From Ignavibacteria bacterium (GTDB lineage Bacteria > Bacteroidota > Ignavibacteria > Tepidaquicellales > Tepidaquicellaceae): 64,000 bases of DNA. Position numbers and translations under genes: made by a program. Positions 34,209-42,375 of this stretch are shown here, in pieces (the stretch's first letter is position 1; each line of letters begins with the position of its first letter). The DNA is taken from contig JADJTX010000009.1 of NCBI GenBank assembly GCA_016710985.1, positions 127,587-191,586 on the forward strand, read 5' to 3'. The notes under the pieces were generated by a model. The model was not told where the DNA came from. It saw nothing but the letters and a program-made list of their open reading frames with translations, and ran no database searches.

Positions 34209-34243
34209 TATAAGAATTAATTTAAACAATAAAATACACAGAC

Positions 34244-35620
34244 ATGGATTTCAAAACAATATTCGAGCCGTTCAAGATCAAATCAGTAGAACCGTTAAGC
34301 GTTACATCAGAGGAGCAAAGGATAAAATATCTTAAAGACGCACACTATAATCCGTTTCAGCTACACTCGGAATATGTACTTATTGACTTTCTTACTGACA
34401 GCGGAACTTCCGCAATGAGCTCAAAACAATGGTCAGCAATACTTGACGGCGATGAAGCGTATGCCGGTTCAAAGAGCTGGCTGAAAATGGAAGCTGAGAT
34501 AAAAGATCTCACGGGATTTGAACATATATTGCCGACTCATCAGGGCAGGGCGGGAGAAAGGATACTTTACGGTTATCTCGGCGGTAAAGGAAAAGTCTTC
34601 ATCAGCAATACACACTTTGATACTACCCGGGCTAACATAGAATTCTCCGGAGCTGAAGCAATAGATATTCCCATTGCGGAATCACAGGAGCCGATGGCGT
34701 ATCATCCTTTCAAGGGAAATATGGATACAAAAAAACTTGAAGAGCTGATCAACAAATACGGAAGGGAAAATATCGGCGGTGTGATTCTTACTGTTACAAA
34801 TAACAGCGGAGGCGGACAGCCGGTCAGCATGGAGAATGCAAAACAGATCGCGGATATATGCAGGAACTACAAAGTAAATTTCTTTCTTGACTGCTGCAGA
34901 ATTGCTGAAAATTCTTATTACATAAAGCACCGGGAGACAGGATTTGAAGATAAGACATACAGGCAAATTGCACAGGAAATGTTTTCACTGGCTGACGGAT
35001 GCATTATGAGCGCAAAGAAGGACGGACTTGTGAATATGGGCGGATTTCTTGCGCTGAAGGAACAACACTTATCCGATGAATGCACAAATCTGCTTATCAT
35101 TACTGAGGGTTTTGTAACTTACGGCGGACTTTCAGGACGTGACATGGAAGCGATTGCAATCGGATTAAGAGAAGTGTTTGACGCTGATTATCTTCGCTAC
35201 AGGATCCGGAGCACTGAATATCTCGGTGAAAAACTTTACAATATGGGTGTCCCTCTGATATGGCCTATAGGCGGACATGCAGTTTATTTGGATGCAAAAG
35301 CTTTTTATCCGCATATACCCGTTGATCAGTATCCCGGTCAGTCGCTTGTATGTGAACTTTATATAAAAGGCGGAATCCGTTCAGTCGAGATAGGTTCAGT
35401 TATGTTTGGTAAATATGATGATAAAGGCAAACTAATACCGGCTCCAAATGAACTCGTCAGGCTTGCGATTCCGAGAAGAGTTTATACACAAAGCCATATT
35501 GAATATGTAATAGAAGTGTTTGAAAAGTTAATTGAGGATAAAGATTCGGCGAGAGGATTTAAGATAATTGAAGAGCCGAAGTTTTTGAGGCATTTTACTG
35601 CAAAGTTTGAGTATGTTTGA
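34244..35620 (+). CDS. tnaA: Tryptophanase (beta-eliminating, PLP)
   Basis: 458 residues of the tryptophanase/tyrosine phenol-lyase family. The PLP lysine lies in SAKKDGLVNMGG (about 256-267). The specificity region reads GGIRSVEIGSVMFG. Tryptophanases have VEIGS here, whereas tyrosine phenol-lyases have an MERG-type sequence with an active-site Arg, so tryptophan is the likely substrate (indole, pyruvate and ammonia as products). No tnaC-like leader or tnaB permease is visible; control is probably at the promoter via the dyad at 34164. Confidence 0.9.
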   Translation: MDFKTIFEPFKIKSVEPLSVTSEEQRIKYLKDAHYNPFQLHSEYVLIDFLTDSGTSAMSSKQWSAILDGDEAYAGSKSWLKMEAEIKDLTGFEHILPTHQGRAGERILYGYLGGKGKVFISNTHFDTTRANIEFSGAEAIDIPIAESQEPMAYHPFKGNMDTKKLEELINKYGRENIGGVILTVTNNSGGGQPVSMENAKQIADICRNYKVNFFLDCCRIAENSYYIKHRETGFEDKTYRQIAQEMFSLADGCIMSAKKDGLVNMGGFLALKEQHLSDECTNLLIITEGFVTYGGLSGRDMEAIAIGLREVFDADYLRYRIRSTEYLGEKLYNMGVPLIWPIGGHAVYLDAKAFYPHIPVDQYPGQSLVCELYIKGGIRSVEIGSVMFGKYDDKGKLIPAPNELVRLAIPRRVYTQSHIEYVIEVFEKLIEDKDSARGFKIIEEPKFLRHFTAKFEYV

Positions 35621-35698
35621 GTACGTAGAGTGTGTCGAGTGTATGGAGTGCGTTGAGTGTATGGAGTTCGTTGGGTGTATGGAGTTCAATAAGTAAGC
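35615..35698. repeat. Nonamer repeats (GTATGGAGT type) after tnaA
   Basis: Nine-base units GTGTCGAGT, GTATGGAGT, GCGTTGAGT, GTATGGAGT, TCGTTGGGT, GTATGGAGT, TCAATAAGT follow directly from the tryptophanase stop codon. There is no inverted arm. Confidence 0.8.
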
Positions 35699-35763
35699 AG
35701 AGACTTCTAAAAATCCATTAATGTCATTTACTCTTAGAGCAGTTTTAAACATTTAACAAGCTG

Positions 35764-36387
35764 CTATTCCTTCACAAGCCTTTTCGAAAGAATATAAAAT
35801 ATAGGAAACAGATATATCATTAAGAAAGCCAGCCTTACATGAAAAAAGGAAACTATAAAAGCCGAAACAAAAATTACAATTGGCATCACTGACATAATGA
35901 AAAATCTTTTTCTTAACAATGAACTCAGTTCATCTTTGATTATGAATTTTTTCTTCATGGCGTATTCCCACTGAATGGTCAGTATCAGTGATATTAAGGT
36001 CAGGTTAGATACGTAAAGTATGAAAGGAAACTGGACCATCGGATAGTCTTTTTTTAATCCAACCGTAAAAGGGACAAAGCCGATCAGCAGAAGGAAAAGT
36101 ATGTTCAGCATTATGACCACCCGGTCAACAGATTCGAAAAAATTAAACTGCAGCTGATGTCTCGCCCAGAATATTCCAAGAACGAAAAAACTTATTACAT
36201 AGGCTTCAATGGAAGGCAGAAGATTATATATTGCTGCTGGAAGTTCTTCACCGGCAAGGTTATTTGGAATATTATCCGGAGCTTTTAAATCCAGTATCAT
36301 CAGTGTCATTGTGATAGCAAAAATACCGTCGCATAACGCTGCCAGCCTCTCTTTAGGAAATACTGATTCGTCCTGTATGTCTTTCAA
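35764..36387 (-). CDS. TMEM175-like (DUF1211) potassium-channel family protein
   Basis: 207 residues with six predicted membrane helices. Helix 1 carries the family signature in the form RLAALCDGIFAITMTLMILDLKAP, where RxxxFSDGVFAI is usual; the Phe-Ser pair is replaced by Leu-Cys. WARHQLQFNFFESVDR follows helix 3. Bacterial TMEM175 proteins are tetrameric, leak-type K+ channels without a TVGYG filter. Physiological role here is unknown. It is divergent from icd. Confidence 0.85.
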   Translation of the reverse strand: MKDIQDESVFPKERLAALCDGIFAITMTLMILDLKAPDNIPNNLAGEELPAAIYNLLPSIEAYVISFFVLGIFWARHQLQFNFFESVDRVVIMLNILFLLLIGFVPFTVGLKKDYPMVQFPFILYVSNLTLISLILTIQWEYAMKKKFIIKDELSSLLRKRFFIMSVMPIVIFVSAFIVSFFHVRLAFLMIYLFPIFYILSKRLVKE

Positions 36388-36480
36388 ATTGTAAAGTTAG
36401 GATTGTTAAAAAGGATGATATATAGCATTTAACAAAATTTCATTTATGAGTAAATTTACTTTTATTAATTCAAAACAAAA

Positions 36481-37806
36481 ATGGGAAATATTATAACAGT
36501 TGAAAATGGAAGTCTGAATGTTCCGGATTATCCTGTAATACCTTTCATTGAAGGTGACGGGATCGGTCCTGAGATTTGGAGTGCTTCCAAATACGTATTT
36601 GACTCGGCAGTTGAAAAAGCATATAACGGAAAAAGAAAAATAGAATGGGTTGAAGTTCTCGCAGGAGAAAAAGCTTTTCACAAAACCGGTGAATGGCTTC
36701 CTGAAGAAACAGTCAGGGCATTTGAAAAATATCTTGTCGGAATAAAAGGTCCGTTGACAACGCCAATTGGGAAAGGCATAAGTTCGATCAACGTTGCTCT
36801 AAGACAGAAGCTTGATCTGTATGTTTGCCTTCGTCCGGTAAAATATTACGGCGGAATTGAAACTCCATTGAGAAGACCGGATAAAGTTGATATGGTAATT
36901 TTCAGGGAAAATACTGAAGATACTTATGCCGGTATTGAGTTTAAGGCGGGAGAAGAAGATAACAAAATCCTTATGGAATTTATAAAGGAAAAATTTCCGG
37001 AAAGGTTTGAAAAGATAAGATTCGGAACGCTTGAGAAGACAAATGATTTTCTCAAAGCGGAAGGTCTTCCTGAAACGGATGAAGTTGAAGTTGGTCTGGG
37101 ACTTAAAGTAATTTCAAGAGTCGGCTCACAGAGACTGATGATAGCTGCGGTGAAATATGCAATTGAACATAACCGTAAGTCCATTACTATTGTACACAAA
37201 GGAAATATAATGAAATACACTTCCGGCTCATTCAGGAACTGGTGTTATGAGATCGCCGAGGAATTATTTGGTGAAAAAATCTACACAATGATGCAATGGG
37301 AGAGAACCCACAAGTCAAGCGGAACAGAAGCTGCGAACCGGGAAAGGGATGATGCAATGAGAGCCGGAAAAATACTGATTAAAGATGCAATAGCCGATAA
37401 TACATTACAGAAAGTTTTAACAGACCCTGAAGATTTTGACATTATCGCAACAACAAATCTGAACGGTGATTATCTTTCGGATGCAATAGCAGCGCAGGTC
37501 GGAGGAATCGGAATTGCTCCCGGAGGCAATATTAATTTCATTACAGGCAGTGCAGTATTTGAAGCTACGCACGGGACAGCCCCTTATTTTGCAGGTCTTG
37601 ATAAAGTTAATCCTTCTTCACTGGTTTTATCCGGAATGATGATGCTGAATTATCTCGGCTGGAAAGAAGCCGCGGAAATGATAGACAGAGGTGTCCGCGG
37701 AGCTATTGCCGGTAAGAAAGTTACTTTTGATTTTGTAAGTCAGATGGTCGGTGCAACGGAAGTCAGCTGCTCACAGTTTGGAAGAGAGATCGTGGAAAAT
37801 TTTTAA
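36481..37806 (+). CDS. icd: Isocitrate dehydrogenase (Icd type)
   Basis: 441 residues. The substrate-binding block is GKGISSINVALRQKLDLYVCLRPVKYY, which includes the Ser phosphorylated in enteric enzymes. NRERDDAMRAGK-type and NLNGDYLSDAIAAQVGGIGIAPGGNIN motifs are present. The cofactor loop reads HGTAPYFAGLDKVNPSS. The Lys and Tyr that set NADP preference in Escherichia coli (HGTAPKYAG) are Tyr and Phe here, and the NAD-type Asp is also absent, so cofactor preference is open. It makes 2-oxoglutarate in the TCA cycle, upstream of the citrate synthase product. Confidence 0.92.
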   Translation: MGNIITVENGSLNVPDYPVIPFIEGDGIGPEIWSASKYVFDSAVEKAYNGKRKIEWVEVLAGEKAFHKTGEWLPEETVRAFEKYLVGIKGPLTTPIGKGISSINVALRQKLDLYVCLRPVKYYGGIETPLRRPDKVDMVIFRENTEDTYAGIEFKAGEEDNKILMEFIKEKFPERFEKIRFGTLEKTNDFLKAEGLPETDEVEVGLGLKVISRVGSQRLMIAAVKYAIEHNRKSITIVHKGNIMKYTSGSFRNWCYEIAEELFGEKIYTMMQWERTHKSSGTEAANRERDDAMRAGKILIKDAIADNTLQKVLTDPEDFDIIATTNLNGDYLSDAIAAQVGGIGIAPGGNINFITGSAVFEATHGTAPYFAGLDKVNPSSLVLSGMMMLNYLGWKEAAEMIDRGVRGAIAGKKVTFDFVSQMVGATEVSCSQFGREIVENF

Positions 37807-37820
37807 CAAAATTATTTTTT

Positions 37821-37847
37821 CAACACAGAGCCACCGAGGCACGGAGC
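37821..37847. repeat. CACAGAG-type repeat arm after icd
   Basis: CAACACAGAGCCACCGAGGC and ACGGAG (37821-37846) form a nine-base-period single arm of the CACAGAG wording. The inverse CTCTGTGTCTCTGCATCTCT is found inside the element at 24690-24709. Confidence 0.55.
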
Positions 37848-37909
37848 AAAATAATTAGAAATAATTTAAACACTTTACGTTTCTATGGTTCAATGTTAAA
37901 AAACTGGAC

Positions 37910-38716
37910 TCAATATTCATAGTACTCCTTTACAAGAAGTTCTTCCTTAGCGGCTACGTCATTTAAATTTCTTTTCAAATAATTCTTATGTGCAAAACCG
38001 CACAGAACAATTATTCTTTTTCCGGTAAACTTCTCTTTAAAACGAAGAATATTCTTAAGCATGGTTTCATTTCTTTTGTTCGTAAATTCATATTCATCCT
38101 TCCAGTAAGATTCATATTTTGAAAGTACCGGTGTTTGTTCAATAAGTTTTTTCATACCGTCATAGGTGTAATAATTTATCGTATCAATTCCTGAACTCCC
38201 TTCAGCACTGTTAATGTATGACGCGCGGGCGTTAGACATTTCCCCGGCGAGAACTGTCATTGATTGAATTTTATCATAAAGCGTCTGAGCATCCGGCTCA
38301 AATTCCTTATTCTCATTTAGCGTATAGATCTCATTGAAGAAATTATACTGATACGATTGTCTTTCAGGATCATCGAGAAAGACATCTCTTCCGTTAATGT
38401 CATAAGGTCTTAGCTTTACGGGATTATTTTTTGAATATTCTGTAATGGCAATTGTCTCGGGGAACATGTATTCGATATCCTCCTTGAGCTTAAACTCCGG
38501 AGTCATGTAAGATGTATCGCACTCAACCAATATGACATCAGGCTTAATTTTATTAAATATGTTCAGCAGAGTATCTGAATTGAATGCTTCAGTGCTTTCG
38601 TGAACTGTCCCGATGATAAATAATTCTGTATCTTTATCCGTCTGTATTGAAAACAATTGATCATTACCGGCAGACAACAGCAGTAGTGCAAAGAATATTA
38701 TTTTTATTTTATACAT
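37910..38716 (-). CDS. Secreted GTVH-motif protein, TraB/ChaN-like superfamily (paralogue 2)
   Basis: 268 residues with a signal peptide (about 1-24). LFIIGTVHESTEAFNSDTLLNIFNKIKPDVILVECDTSYM opens the domain and RIIVLCGFAHKNYLKRNL closes it. The GTxH start, (I/V)xVExD strand and terminal GxxH resemble the TraB/Tiki/EreA/ChaN-type domain. Family membership is inferred from these motifs only. It is about 50 percent identical by eye to the gene 11 bases upstream (38728-39534), a tandem duplication. Confidence 0.65.
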   Translation of the reverse strand: MYKIKIIFFALLLLSAGNDQLFSIQTDKDTELFIIGTVHESTEAFNSDTLLNIFNKIKPDVILVECDTSYMTPEFKLKEDIEYMFPETIAITEYSKNNPVKLRPYDINGRDVFLDDPERQSYQYNFFNEIYTLNENKEFEPDAQTLYDKIQSMTVLAGEMSNARASYINSAEGSSGIDTINYYTYDGMKKLIEQTPVLSKYESYWKDEYEFTNKRNETMLKNILRFKEKFTGKRIIVLCGFAHKNYLKRNLNDVAAKEELLVKEYYEY

Positions 38717-38727
38717 AGATATGGATT

Positions 38728-39534
38728 TTATTTTTCCCAGAATTCTTTAACCACTGAATTCTCAATTCCTTTCGTAAGAAGTCCTTCTTTTAAAATATTT
38801 TTATGAGAGAATCCGCACAGCACAACTATAGTTTTTCTCTCGAACTGTCTCATATGGCTAAGAATATTTTCTATCATTACATCATTTCTCTTTTGCCAGT
38901 AATTATGCTCGTCATCCCAGTAAGATCTGTAATCAGTTAGTTCAGGAGTAGATTCAATAAGCCTGTCCAGTCCGGCATATGAATAGTAATTAATTGTATC
39001 TATATTAATGCTTCCTTCCGGACTATTCATATAAGAAACTGTTGAATTTGCCATTTTGTCGGTAATGCTCATCATAGAAAGTACTTTGTTCAGGATATCA
39101 ATTGATTCATTGTTTAGTTTGTCATTCCGGGTCAGTGTATATATATCACTAAATAAATTTCTTTTATTTTTTCGTCTTCTGTAATCATTAAGAAAAATAT
39201 CCCTTCCGTTAATATCATACGGTCTGAGCTCTACTGACTTTGACTTGCTGTATTCGGTTATTGCCATAGTTTCAGGGAATAAATATTTTATGTGATCTTT
39301 GAGCCTGAAGTCTGAGGTCATATACGAACTGTCGCATTCAACCAGAATGACATCCGGATTTATCTTGTTAAAGATATTGATCAAAGTATCCGAATCAAAG
39401 CTATATGTGCTTTGGTGAACTGTTCCGATGATGATTACTCTTGTCTTATCATCACTTGCAAGTGCGTTGGATGAATTGATCCCGGAGAGAAATGTATAAA
39501 TGATCAGAAATGAGTAAATTATATTTCGGTGCAT
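38728..39534 (-). CDS. Secreted GTVH-motif protein, TraB/ChaN-like superfamily (paralogue 1)
   Basis: 268 residues, the same length as its neighbour, with signal peptide (about 1-26). Shared landmarks are VIIGTVHQSTYSFDSDTLINIFNKINPDVILVECDSSYMTSDF, MAITEYSKSKSVELRPYDINGRDIFLND, INYYSYAGLDRLIESTPEL and TIVVLCGFSHKNILKEGL. Conservation is strongest around GTVH, VECD and CGF(S/A)HKN, suggesting these form the functional site. It is the promoter-proximal member of a two-gene unit. Exported location is inferred from the signal peptides. Confidence 0.65.
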   Translation of the reverse strand: MHRNIIYSFLIIYTFLSGINSSNALASDDKTRVIIIGTVHQSTYSFDSDTLINIFNKINPDVILVECDSSYMTSDFRLKDHIKYLFPETMAITEYSKSKSVELRPYDINGRDIFLNDYRRRKNKRNLFSDIYTLTRNDKLNNESIDILNKVLSMMSITDKMANSTVSYMNSPEGSINIDTINYYSYAGLDRLIESTPELTDYRSYWDDEHNYWQKRNDVMIENILSHMRQFERKTIVVLCGFSHKNILKEGLLTKGIENSVVKEFWEK

Positions 39535-39603
39535 AAGATATTTTGATTAGCTTAACATAAGAATTTATTAAAAAGTCCGGAAGGCATATTTTTTTATGCT
39601 TTG

Positions 39604-39792
39604 GGAAATCCATTTTCTCACAGATTATACAGATTTTCTCAGATACAGTCTTAAATATTTAACAAAGATATTCACAATTGTTGGAAAGAATAATTCAAGA
39701 TTTAAAATCCGTGAGCAAGAAGTTCACAATTATTCAAAAGAACAATTCAGGATTTAAATCCGTGAACATCTGTGTAATCTGTGAGAGACAAA
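39604..39792. repeat. Inverted repeat, TCTCACAGATTA / TAATCTGTGAGA family
   Basis: Left arm TTCTCACAGATTATACAGAT (about 39613-39632) faces right arm CATCTGTGTAATCTGTGAGA (about 39767-39786). Between them lie two direct copies of a unit with AATCCGTGA...TTCACAATT wording. No gene is contained. The rest of the 360-base gap (39535-39895) has only a TATTTTTG -7-like element at 39844-39851 before the DUF2130 gene. Confidence 0.7.
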
Positions 39793-39895
39793 AACATCGC
39801 TGTTCAAAATAAAAGTGTTTTAAAATCAGGTTTTATGGGATTTTATTTTTGTGAGGTAGTAAGTAAGTTGTAAAACAAACTAAGAAAAAGTACAA

Positions 39896-42157
39896 ATGAC
39901 CAAAACAAAAATCAAATGTCCTAACTGCGGAGCCGATATAGATGTAGATGAGGTCTTTAAGCATAAGGCCGAAGAAGAATTAAAAAAGGAATACACGGAA
40001 AAACTTTCAAAAGAGCTTTCTGTCATTAATGAAAAAAAAGTTGCCATTGAAGGTGAAATGCTTAAAGTCAAAAAACTCAAAGAGGAACAGGATGATATTA
40101 TAAGAACAAAGCTTTTACAGGAACGGGCTAAGATAAAGGAAGAGTCTGAGTTTAAAGCAAAAAAAGATCTGGAATTTGAGATACTGAAGATTAAGCAGGA
40201 CAGTGAAATGAAAACCAAAGAGAATCTTCAGCTTAAGAAAAAAGAGGTGGAGATACTTAATAAGGAAAGACAGCTTAAGGATAAAGCAGATCAGCTCGAG
40301 ATCGATGTGGAAAAAAAGATGCTTGATAAAGCCAGGGAAATTGAAGCAAGGGCTGTAAAGCGTGAGCAGGAAAAAAGCGAACTGAAGCAGCGTGAATTCG
40401 AGCAGCAGCTTGAAGATCAGAAAAAAGTAATTGCAGATCTTGACAGAAAAGAAATTGAGATGAAAACCAAAGAACGCGAGCTCATAGAACACGCCGAACA
40501 GGTCAGGATCGAACTGGAAAAACAGATCAAAGACAGAGCTAAAGAAGCTGAAGAAAAAACCAAAAAAATTGAACAGGAAAAAAGCGAAGCATTAAGACTT
40601 GAGTATGAAAAAAAGCTCGAAGAGCAGAGAAAGATCCTTGATGAAAAGAACAAAAAAGAAGCTGTGATGATGAACAGAGAGCTTGAACTGAGGGAACAGG
40701 CTGAAAAACTAAAGATCGAGATGGAGAAACAAATGATCAGTAAAGTAAGGGAAGCCGAACAGAGCACACTAAAGAGCGAACTGGAAAAAAGTGAAGCCCT
40801 GAAACTTGAGTATGAAAAAAAGTTTGAAGAGCAGAAAAAACTAATTGATGCCAAGAATAAAAAAGAGAATGAACTCCTGAACAGGGAGCGTGATCTCAGA
40901 GATCATACCGAACAGTTAAAAACGGAAATGGAAAAGTTGATGCTTGATAAGGTAAAGGAAGCCGAAGAGAAAACTCAAAAATCCGAAAAGGAAAAGAGTG
41001 ATTTACTGAGACTGGAATATGAAAAGAAACTTGATGAGCAAAGAAAAATGATCGATGCAAAGAATAAGAGAGAGGAAGAATTGCTCAGAAAGGAAAATGA
41101 GCTAACAGAGCAGGCAGGGCAGCTTCGGATGGAAATGGAAAAACAAATGCGGGAACGTGCAAAAGAGATACAGGAAAAAGCACACAGGACATTAGAGGAA
41201 AAAGAACATGAATTTGAAAAAATGCTGGACAGCCAGAAGAAATCCATAGATGAACTTAAGAGAAAAGAAATTGACATGCTCAATCAGCAGCGGGAAGCCA
41301 GGGACAGGGAAGAGCAGCTGAAAATTAATCTCGAAAGGCAATTGCTTGACAGGGAAAAGGAAATCAGGGATAAAGCAATAAAACTTGAACAGGAGAAAAA
41401 TGAGCTTAAAATCCGGGAATATGAAAAGATGCTTGAGGATCAAAAAAGATCCATAGATGAACTTAAGAAAAAAGCCGAGCAGCGGTCACAGCAATTGCAG
41501 GGTGAGATTCAGGAGCTTGCGATCGAATATTTTCTGACAAGTAATTTTCCGTTTGATAAAATTACTGAAATAAAGAAAGGACAGAGAGGCGCTGACGCTG
41601 TTCAGATAGTCAGAAATAATCTTCAGCAGGATTGCGGAAAGATAATATATGAAAGCAAGAGGACACAGGCTTTCAGCGACAAATGGATTGAGAAGCTGAA
41701 GGAAGATCAGAAGACACAGCAGGCAGAGATAGCAGTAATTGTCACTGAAGCAATGCCCCCGGACATGGACAGGTTCGGTCTGAAACATGGAGTCTGGATA
41801 TGTGACTTTCAGGAAATCAAGAGTCTGGCATTTGTCTTAAGAGAAATGCTTATCATGACACATTCGGTAAAATCCGTTCAGGAAAATAAAGGCGATAAGA
41901 TGGAGATGCTGTATAATTACGTGACTAGCAGTGAATTTTCTCAGCAGGTTGAAACGATTGTTGAAGCATTTCACGGAATGTTGAATGATCTGAATAAAGA
42001 GAAGATAGCAATGGAGAAGATCTGGAGTTCGAGAGAAAAACAGATCAGAAAAGTTTTAATGAGTACCGGTGCAATGCACGGTTCGATCAAAGGCATTGCC
42101 GGAAATGCAATCGGAGATATAAAGATACTGGAGCTGCCTGAACCGGAAGACAATTAA
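39896..42157 (+). CDS. DUF2130 protein with very long repeated coiled coil (753 aa)
   Basis: An N-terminal Zn-ribbon-like KCPNCGADIDVDEVF (Cys8, Cys11) precedes about 500 residues of charged coiled coil, then the DUF2130 domain (about 545-753): LTSNFPFDKITEIKKGQRGADAVQIVRNN, GKIIYESKRTQAFSDKWIEKLKEDQ, VIVTEAMPPDM and VWICDFQEIKSLAFVLREML, ending ILELPEP. The ESKR and preceding acidic residues resemble a PD-(D/E)XK nuclease core, though no activity is established. Most homologues are about 420 residues. Here the coil contains at least five copies of a 69-residue repeat (LEYEKKxEEQxKxID...LREQAEKLKxEMEKQM). A nucleic-acid-associated scaffold role is inferred. Confidence 0.82.
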   Translation: MTKTKIKCPNCGADIDVDEVFKHKAEEELKKEYTEKLSKELSVINEKKVAIEGEMLKVKKLKEEQDDIIRTKLLQERAKIKEESEFKAKKDLEFEILKIKQDSEMKTKENLQLKKKEVEILNKERQLKDKADQLEIDVEKKMLDKAREIEARAVKREQEKSELKQREFEQQLEDQKKVIADLDRKEIEMKTKERELIEHAEQVRIELEKQIKDRAKEAEEKTKKIEQEKSEALRLEYEKKLEEQRKILDEKNKKEAVMMNRELELREQAEKLKIEMEKQMISKVREAEQSTLKSELEKSEALKLEYEKKFEEQKKLIDAKNKKENELLNRERDLRDHTEQLKTEMEKLMLDKVKEAEEKTQKSEKEKSDLLRLEYEKKLDEQRKMIDAKNKREEELLRKENELTEQAGQLRMEMEKQMRERAKEIQEKAHRTLEEKEHEFEKMLDSQKKSIDELKRKEIDMLNQQREARDREEQLKINLERQLLDREKEIRDKAIKLEQEKNELKIREYEKMLEDQKRSIDELKKKAEQRSQQLQGEIQELAIEYFLTSNFPFDKITEIKKGQRGADAVQIVRNNLQQDCGKIIYESKRTQAFSDKWIEKLKEDQKTQQAEIAVIVTEAMPPDMDRFGLKHGVWICDFQEIKSLAFVLREMLIMTHSVKSVQENKGDKMEMLYNYVTSSEFSQQVETIVEAFHGMLNDLNKEKIAMEKIWSSREKQIRKVLMSTGAMHGSIKGIAGNAIGDIKILELPEPEDN

Positions 42158-42375
42158 CAGTTAACAGTTAATAGTTAATGGTTAATGGTTAATGGTTAAT
42201 GGTTAATGGTTAATAATGGTTAATGGTTAGTAGTTAATTTTTTTTATTGATATACATCAACTGTCAACTATCAACTACCAACTGTCAATTATTAACTGTC
42301 AACTATCAATTATCAACTATCAATTATCAACTATCAATTATCAACTATAAAATCTCTTTCCATAAAATCTCTTTC
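42155..42375. repeat. Heptamer arrays in opposite orientation (GGTTAAT / CAATTAT, CAACTAT)
   Basis: About ten GTTAATG/GGTTAAT units (42157-42237), an AT-rich spacer, and about thirteen units of CAACTAT, CAATTAT or CAACTGT (about 42259-42350). The arms are imperfectly complementary. The array separates the convergent DUF2130 and DUF885 genes. A 15-base tandem duplication (AAAATCTCTTTCCAT) at about 42349-42378 lies at the end and is translated as WKEILWKEIL. Confidence 0.8.
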
